Assembly: GCF_029581575.1 (NCBI RefSeq)
Contig: NZ_CP089975.1
Span: forward strand, 1,116,001 to 1,180,000
DNA: 64,000 bases
Source: Moraxella nasibovis
GTDB lineage: Bacteria; Pseudomonadota; Gammaproteobacteria; Pseudomonadales; Moraxellaceae
Direction of reading: 5' to 3'
Positions 58,748 through 64,000 of this stretch are shown piece after piece; position 1 is the first letter of the stretch; each line of letters begins with the position of its first letter. The position numbers and the translations under genes were made by a program. The notes under the pieces are model-generated. The model was given only the letters and a program-made list of their open reading frames with translations, did no database searches and was not told the DNA's origin.

Positions 58748-59629
58748 ATGACAATGCACGCACTGACCACCGAAGATGCAACCATTCGTATCTTTGACAC
58801 GCCCGTTGAGAGCCTGCCTGACGACTTGTACATTCCACCTCAGGCTTTTGCCATTTGGCTAGAACAATTTGCAGGACCGCTTGACTTTTTGTTGTACTTG
58901 GTTAAAAAGAATAATTTTGACTTAACCGAAACGGCAATTTTACCCATCACTGAACAATATCTAAGCTATATCAAAGACTTAGACGAAGCATATTTTGAGT
59001 TAGCTGGCGATTATCTGCTCATGGCAAGCACGCTCATCGCCATCAAAAGCGAGCTGCTGTTGCCGCACGCAGACACGCAAGATGACGAATCTAGCCCTAA
59101 GGCTCGCCTGATTCGTAAACTAGAAGAATACGCCCAAATCAAAGAAGCCGCTCGCCGTCTTGACGACTTGATTCGCCTTGAACGAGATGTGTTTTTGGCA
59201 TTTACTAGCCTGCCCAGCATTGAAGCCATGCGAGCTGAATTACCCAAATACTCGCCAGAGATTTTGGTAAACAGCCTTGTCAATATGCAAATCAAGCCCG
59301 ACTATCAAATGCACACGGTTGCCATTGACCCTGTGCCGTTGCCTGAGCGTATCGCTACCATCACTCGTGCTTTAAGCAACAAAGGCATGGCGACTTTTAA
59401 AGAGCTGCTTGAACCCACCCAAGGAAAACTGGGCGTGGTGGTGAGCTTTGTGGCAGTATTAGAGCTGATTAAGCGTGGTTTGGTGGGATTTAGTGAGTAT
59501 CCAGACCAAGATTCATACACAAGCGATGTTGATGATAAAAGTGCAGATAGCTCTACCGCCAAAAATACCCAAGGCAGCACCCATGCTGGGCTTGCCATTG
59601 GCGAACAGACACTTTATTGGTTGCACTAA
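58748..59629 (+). CDS. scpA: Segregation and condensation protein A
   Basis: The kleisin subunit of the Smc-ScpAB complex, which compacts chromosomes. The 293-aa protein shows QFAGPLDFLLYLVKKNNFDLTETAI (N-terminal helix contacting Smc), LAGDYLLMASTLIAIKSELLLP, and a C-terminal winged helix. It is encoded with scpB (57 bases later) as in most bacteria, and follows trpS closely. An acidic, Ser-rich linker precedes the C-terminus. Confidence 0.92.
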   Translation: MTMHALTTEDATIRIFDTPVESLPDDLYIPPQAFAIWLEQFAGPLDFLLYLVKKNNFDLTETAILPITEQYLSYIKDLDEAYFELAGDYLLMASTLIAIKSELLLPHADTQDDESSPKARLIRKLEEYAQIKEAARRLDDLIRLERDVFLAFTSLPSIEAMRAELPKYSPEILVNSLVNMQIKPDYQMHTVAIDPVPLPERIATITRALSNKGMATFKELLEPTQGKLGVVVSFVAVLELIKRGLVGFSEYPDQDSYTSDVDDKSADSSTAKNTQGSTHAGLAIGEQTLYWLH

Positions 59630-59685
59630 ATTTGTATCGCCGGCTTCTTACTTTATCTTAGATTCACAAACCTTTAATCAATATC

Positions 59686-60303
59686 ATGGAAAATCCAATC
59701 AACACCCTATCGCTTGATGTAGCAACAACAGACGCAAGCACGCCAGATGACGAACGCCAAGCCATCTTGGAAGCTCACGCCACCGCCGAAGCTTTAAGTC
59801 GCTACATTGAAGTGCTGCTACACGCCAGCGAAACACCGCTGACCGACCAAGACCTTAAAAAACACCTTGCCATGAGCAGCGATGAATTACAAATGGCACT
59901 CATCATTTTAAAAGAAAGGCTCTCGGGCAGTGTCCTAACGCTTGGCAAGACCGCCAGTGGCTACCGCTTACAAATCAAAGACAGCTACTCTCGCTTGATT
60001 CAGCAGATTTTCCCAGAACGCCTAGAAAGCCTAAGCCAAGCCTTGCTTGAAACCCTAAGCGTCATCGCCTATAAACAGCCCGTTACCCGTGGCGACATTG
60101 AGCAAGTGCGTGGCGTTACCGTCTCTAGCAACATTCTAAGACAGCTGTTCGATAAAGGCTGGATCATGGAAAAAGGTCATAAAGACACGCTGGGTCGCCC
60201 TGCCTTACTACACACCACGCCTGCTTTTTTGGACGCTTTTGGTTTGTCAAGCCTTGATGAATTGCCACCACTGCCAGATTTGCAAAGTTTAAAAGTTGAG
60301 TAG
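59686..60303 (+). CDS. scpB: Segregation and condensation protein B
   Basis: A 205-aa Smc partner protein of two winged helices. ARYIEVLLHASETPLTDQDL-like start, then AYKQPVTRGDIEQVRGVTVSSNILRQLFDKGWI, the family signature. The C-terminus DELPPLPDL matches. Second gene of the scpAB pair; rluB follows. Confidence 0.93.
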   Translation: MENPINTLSLDVATTDASTPDDERQAILEAHATAEALSRYIEVLLHASETPLTDQDLKKHLAMSSDELQMALIILKERLSGSVLTLGKTASGYRLQIKDSYSRLIQQIFPERLESLSQALLETLSVIAYKQPVTRGDIEQVRGVTVSSNILRQLFDKGWIMEKGHKDTLGRPALLHTTPAFLDAFGLSSLDELPPLPDLQSLKVE

Positions 60304-60442
60304 TTTTTTTGGATTTTTTTCTATCAAAAAACCAAAACCCATTAAAAAGTTACAAACTCACCCTTGCTAATTGTAATAAAAAACCGTATGATTAACCTTT
60401 TTAACATTGTGAAATGTTATGCTCCAACCACAGGAATTTCTT

Positions 60443-61471
60443 ATGAATGACCCAATCAACACCGAACTGACGCTTGACGTTGCCCAGACTGCTCGTAGCG
60501 AAGGCGAAAAACTACAAAAACTATTGGCACGCATGGGCTTAGGCTCACGCCGTGGGCTAGAAGACATCATTAAAGCAGGACGAGTTTCCATTAACGGTCA
60601 AATCGCCACTTTGGGCGACCGTGCCACCACCACCGATGAGATTCGTGTTGATGGTCGTTTGGTACGCATTAAAGCCGAGCGAGAAAAACGCCGCCGTGTC
60701 ATCGCCTATTACAAGCCTGAAGGCGAAATCTCATCAGCGTCAGACCCAGAAGGTCGCCCAACCGTCTTTGATCGCCTACCAAAACTCACAGGCGACAGAT
60801 GGGTGATGGTCGGTCGCCTAGACATCAACTCATCAGGACTACTATTATTCACCAACGATGGCGAGCTGGCACACCGCCTGATGCACCCATCCAGCGAAGT
60901 AACTCGTGAATACGCCGTGCGTGTGCTGGGCGAAGTTACCCCACAAATCGCCCAAAACCTGACCCGTGGCGTTGAACTAGAAGACGGCATGGCAAAATTT
61001 GACGACATCAAAGAAGGTGGCGGCACAGGTGTCAATAAATGGTACCATGTCAAAATCAAAGAAGGTCGCAAGCGTGAAGTTCGCCGTATGTTTGAATCGC
61101 AAGAGCTTAAAGTCTCTCGCCTGATTCGTACTCGCTACGGCACGGTCATTTTACCAAAAGAGCTGCGTACAGGTCGCTTTATTGAGCTTGATGCCAAAGA
61201 GATCGGCAAACTCATTGTGACAGTTGGCTTGCGTCCCCGCATCGGCACAGGTCTTAACACCGCTGCCAAAGAAAAACAAGCACGCATCCACAAAAAACCG
61301 CTCAAATCTCGTGAAGTTCGCCGCCAAAAACACGAAAGACACGAACGAGAAGAAGAGCGCCGCAGTCGCATGGGTGGCAAATCCGCCAATAAAGGCAAAA
61401 CGCACACCAAACAGCGCACCGACAAGCCAAGCTCACCAAACCTAAAAACCGCCAAATTTTATCAGGTTTGA
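60443..61471 (+). CDS. rluB: 23S rRNA pseudouridine synthase RluB
   Basis: A 342-aa pseudouridine synthase of the RsuA group, acting on 23S rRNA (U2605 type). ATG 60443 has an AGGAA site. An S4 RNA-binding domain (LQKLLARMGLGSRRGLEDIIKAGRVSING) comes first; the catalytic D127 is in GRLDINSSGLLLFTND. The C-terminal 60 residues are a Lys/Arg-rich tail (KKPLKSREVRRQKHERHE), consistent with rRNA binding. It follows scpB, a common arrangement. Confidence 0.93.
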   Translation: MNDPINTELTLDVAQTARSEGEKLQKLLARMGLGSRRGLEDIIKAGRVSINGQIATLGDRATTTDEIRVDGRLVRIKAEREKRRRVIAYYKPEGEISSASDPEGRPTVFDRLPKLTGDRWVMVGRLDINSSGLLLFTNDGELAHRLMHPSSEVTREYAVRVLGEVTPQIAQNLTRGVELEDGMAKFDDIKEGGGTGVNKWYHVKIKEGRKREVRRMFESQELKVSRLIRTRYGTVILPKELRTGRFIELDAKEIGKLIVTVGLRPRIGTGLNTAAKEKQARIHKKPLKSREVRRQKHERHEREEERRSRMGGKSANKGKTHTKQRTDKPSSPNLKTAKFYQV

Positions 61472-61501
61472 TGACAAAAATCCCATCAAAAGGAAATTGC
61501 C

Positions 61502-62047
61502 ATGTATCCGTTTTTTCGCCTAACCAAAACAATCGTCAAAAGCTCGCTCAATCTTAAGCAAGGCAAAACCCTAAGCCTGACCGATACCAGCGAATATCAT
61601 TTCACCGCCAATGTGAATGACATTGACAATTTTCTTGAGATGAATAATGGGCGGATTTTTACGCTGTTTGATTTGGGTCGGACGGATTTTGCCATTCGTT
61701 CAGGTCTTGGGGCAAAGCTCATCAAGAACCGTTGGGGGCTGGTGGTGGCAGGCAGTACCATTCAGTATCGTAAGCGAATTCGTGCTTTTGATCGGGTGAC
61801 GATGAAAACTCGCATCTGTGCGGTAGATGAGCGCTGGTTTTATATTGAGCAGACCATGTGGGTCAAGGGTAAATGCACTTGCCACGCTCTACTTCGTACG
61901 GCGGTTACCAATTTTAAATCTGGCAAAGCCCTACCCACCCAAGAAGTCTTGGACAGCTTAGGGTATACCGACATCCACCTACCTCCTGATGAATGGGTGC
62001 AGGCGTGGATTCAAACAGACAAGCTGCGTCCTTATCCGAGCGAATAA
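61502..62047 (+). CDS. Hotdog-fold thioesterase-like protein
   Basis: A 181-aa protein of the 4HBT/THEM6-like thioesterase group. It shows NDIDNFLEMNNGRIFTLFDLGRTDFAIRSGL, with the conserved ND and NNGR motifs, and STIQYRKRIRAFDRVTMKT, the second strand set. Probably hydrolyses acyl-CoA; the substrate is unknown. It begins 30 bases after rluB and is followed by a strong terminator. Confidence 0.82.
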   Translation: MYPFFRLTKTIVKSSLNLKQGKTLSLTDTSEYHFTANVNDIDNFLEMNNGRIFTLFDLGRTDFAIRSGLGAKLIKNRWGLVVAGSTIQYRKRIRAFDRVTMKTRICAVDERWFYIEQTMWVKGKCTCHALLRTAVTNFKSGKALPTQEVLDSLGYTDIHLPPDEWVQAWIQTDKLRPYPSE

Positions 62048-62056
62048 CCAAACCAA

Positions 62057-62503
62057 ATGATTAAAACCCCAAGTTTTCGCTTGGGGTTTTGCAACACTTA
62101 CAAGCAAAAATCATGCCATGAAAACATCGCCATCATCGCATCTGTTTGCATCATTTGCTTTATGATACTTTTAAGTAAATATGACACTTGGGGCATTTCC
62201 GAAGGTCTGTGCATTTATCAAGACAGCTCCGTGGGTGTCATCCTAATGCTCACTGGCGTTTTGTTTTTAATCAACTGTTTGCCAATTTTAACAAACAAAA
62301 ACAGGCTTGCTCACGCCATATTAATGTCAATTTCAATCGGTTTTTTCACATACTACCACCCTATTGTACATTACCATTTGGTCGGCTTGCTATTAAATCA
62401 TACCAGTATTCAAGCAGAGCAACTTGGTCAAGCTGCGATGTGTGAATTACAAAGAATGAATGATCAAATTTTTATTGATCAGCAAAAAAATAAAGCTTAC
62501 TAA
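62057..62503 (+). CDS. Small membrane protein of unknown function
   Basis: A 148-aa reading frame with three to four hydrophobic helices (NIAIIASVCIICFMILL, VILMLTGVLFLINCLPIL, AILMSISIGFFTYYHP). The first 35 codons cover a terminator hairpin (62069-62091), so the true start may be later, e.g. ATG 62162. No family recognised. Confidence 0.45.
   Translation: MIKTPSFRLGFCNTYKQKSCHENIAIIASVCIICFMILLSKYDTWGISEGLCIYQDSSVGVILMLTGVLFLINCLPILTNKNRLAHAILMSISIGFFTYYHPIVHYHLVGLLLNHTSIQAEQLGQAAMCELQRMNDQIFIDQQKNKAY
62069..62095 (+). terminator. Terminator of the thioesterase gene
   Basis: AAAACCCCAAG pairs with CTTGGGGTTTT around TTTTCG; an 11-bp stem followed by TGC. It lies 22 bases after the stop. 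Confidence 0.8.
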
Positions 62504-62657
62504 CTAAACATAAAAATAAAAAATGAATTTATTTATTTTAAAAATAATACTTATCATTTTGCCTCATTTATGCTTTAATATATCATTTTTTTGTAAAGGT
62601 GGTATTTTCCACCATCAGAGCATGTCGCTCATTTCACTTGAAACTCGAGAAGTTATC

Positions 62658-64000
62658 ATGACCACAACGACTACTGCACCAGAATTTGTCCGTCATCAAG
62701 CCCTGATTAACTGGGTGAATGACATCGCCAAATTAACTAAGCCTGCCAACATTGAATGGTGCGATGGCTCAGAAGAAGAATACGATCGCCTGATCAATCT
62801 AATGATTGACAACGGCACCATGATCAAACTCAATCAAGAAAAACATCCAGATTCTTATCTAGCGTTCTCAGACCCATCAGATGTGGCTCGTGTCGAAGAC
62901 CGTACTTTCATCTGCTCTGAACAAGAGATCGACGCAGGTGCAACCAACAACTGGAAAGCACCAGACGAGATGCGTGCCATCTTAAATGAAAAATTTGATG
63001 GCTGCATGGCAGGTCGCACCATGTATGTCGTGCCATTTAGCATGGGTCCATTAGGCAGCCACATTGCGCACATCGGTGTTGAAATCACCGACAGCCCTTA
63101 TGTGGTTGTCAGCATGCGCAAAATGGCTCGCATGGGTAAGGCAGTCTATGATGTGCTAGGCACAGATGGTGAATTTGTGCCGTGCGTGCATTCTGTGGGT
63201 GCGCCACTTGCCGAAGGTCAGTCTGATGTGGCATGGCCATGCAATGATGACAAATATATTGTCCACTTCCCAGAGACTCGTGAAATCTGGTCATACGGCT
63301 CAGGCTACGGTGGTAACGCCCTACTTGGTAAAAAATGCCTAGCACTGCGCATCGCATCTGTGATGGGTCGTGAGCAAGGCTGGCTTGCTGAGCATATGCT
63401 TATCCTAGGCGTCACCAACCCACAAGGCAAAAAGCACTACATCGCTGCTGCCTTCCCATCAGCGTGTGGCAAAACCAACTTCGCCATGCTCATTCCGCCA
63501 GCAGGCTATGAAGGCTGGAAAGTAGAAACCGTGGGCGATGACATCGCTTGGATCAAGCCATCAGCAGATGGTAAGCTATACGCCATCAACCCTGAGGCTG
63601 GTTTCTTTGGTGTAGCCCCTGGCACCAACACCAAAACCAACTCAAACTGCATGAGCACCCTAGGCTCAGATGTCATCTACACCAATGTCGCCGTGACCGA
63701 AGATGGCGAGGTATGGTGGGAAGGCAAAACCAAAGAAACTCCAGAAAATCTTATCAACTGGAAGCGTCAAAAACACGACGGTTCAGAAAAAGCTTCACAC
63801 GCCAACGCTCGCTTTACCGTATCAGCTGCTCAATGCCCGTCTATCGATCCACAATGGGAAAACCCAGAAGGTGTGCCGATCTCAGCATTCATCTTTGGTG
63901 GTCGCCGTGCTGACACCGTACCATTGGTTTCAGAGGCTTTTGATTGGGTGGATGGCGTGTATAAAGCTGCTACGATGGGCTCTGAGACGACTGCCGCTGC
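62658..64000 (+). CDS. pckG: Phosphoenolpyruvate carboxykinase (GTP), 5' part
   Basis: The GTP-dependent enzyme that turns oxaloacetate to PEP at the start of gluconeogenesis. 447 codons are visible; the gene continues beyond the window (full enzyme about 610 aa). FIHR-free start then [36 protein letters not shown], and the kinase motif [15 protein letters not shown], which is the GTP-class P-loop; VGDDIAWIK carries the metal ligand. ATG 62658 follows a weak AGAAG site. Confidence 0.95.
   Translation, partial: MTTTTTAPEFVRHQALINWVNDIAKLTKPANIEWCDGSEEEYDRLINLMIDNGTMIKLNQEKHPDSYLAFSDPSDVARVEDRTFICSEQEIDAGATNNWKAPDEMRAILNEKFDGCMAGRTMYVVPFSMGPLGSHIAHIGVEITDSPYVVVSMRKMARMGKAVYDVLGTDGEFVPCVHSVGAPLAEGQSDVAWPCNDDKYIVHFPETREIWSYGSGYGGNALLGKKCLALRIASVMGREQGWLAEHMLILGVTNPQGKKHYIAAAFPSACGKTNFAMLIPPAGYEGWKVETVGDDIAWIKPSADGKLYAINPEAGFFGVAPGTNTKTNSNCMSTLGSDVIYTNVAVTEDGEVWWEGKTKETPENLINWKRQKHDGSEKASHANARFTVSAAQCPSIDPQWENPEGVPISAFIFGGRRADTVPLVSEAFDWVDGVYKAATMGSETTAA

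Noticed and set aside
61151-61455. Long minus-strand frames opposite the basic tail of rluB
   Set aside because: Produced by the Lys/Arg-rich codons of the sense strand; no start context.
62538-62560. Fur-like box upstream of pckG
   Set aside because: ATAATACTTATCATT only partly fits the consensus and pckG is not a typical Fur target.

Overview
The window is a bacterial chromosome segment that most resembles Moraxella (Gammaproteobacteria, Moraxellaceae). I infer this from the AT-leaning but GCC/CGC-using codons, the mix of housekeeping genes (mfd, recC-recB-recD, dnaE, trmJ-cysE, rpmB-rpmG, GTP-type pckG, hopJ-like gene next to csrA), a 28-bp chromosome-dimer resolution site (dif) that matches the E. 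coli site at about 25 of 28 positions, and scattered short palindromic repeats. No rRNA gene, CRISPR array or transposase gene was seen.

Layout. 1-4500: end of a thiE-like gene, mfd and a HIT-family gene. 4677-12470: a dif site followed by three perfect head-to-tail copies of a 2492-bp element and a diverged, truncated fourth copy. Each unit encodes a gene II/X-type rolling-circle replication initiator, a small ssDNA-binding-like protein, a 69-aa protein and a divergent 74-aa protein, and carries long inverted repeats. It has no coat, assembly or secretion gene. One of its inverted repeats is a long imperfect hairpin whose stem rebuilds a dif-like XerC/XerD site, the arrangement known from the CTX phage of Vibrio cholerae. 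The gene order also parallels the CTX satellite RS1 (rstR / rstA-rstB-rstC). My reading is a very small Xer-integrating inovirus satellite, or a minimal Xer-using replicon, that entered dif repeatedly. This is the main discovery candidate.

12700-27300: tRNA-Leu(CAA), two lipoproteins, ybaK-like, aroC, prmB, a roxA/ycfD-like oxygenase, an AEC transporter, small unknown genes, mnmG, a WG-repeat protein, grxD, an isochorismatase-like hydrolase, a MITE-like repeat, ispF, a yjdF-like gene that seems to have lost its last codons, and mnmA. 27287-30360: a compact accessory block with a WYL-domain regulator, a glycine-zipper/coiled-coil protein, a small coiled-coil protein and a YkgJ-type cysteine-cluster protein; a divergent XRE regulator has twin operator-like sites in front of it.

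30500-64000: mostly housekeeping. A rhodanese, purB, alaS, lysC, csrA, a hopJ-like gene, rpmB-rpmG and dusB come first. The complete recC-recB-recD operon and dnaE follow, then trmJ-cysE, trpS-scpA-scpB-rluB, a hotdog thioesterase, a small membrane protein and the first 447 codons of pckG. The functions fall into replication and repair (mfd, recBCD, dnaE, scpAB), translation and tRNA/rRNA modification (mnmA, mnmG, dusB, trmJ, rluB, prmB, alaS, trpS) and amino-acid and central metabolism (aroC, lysC, cysE, pckG).
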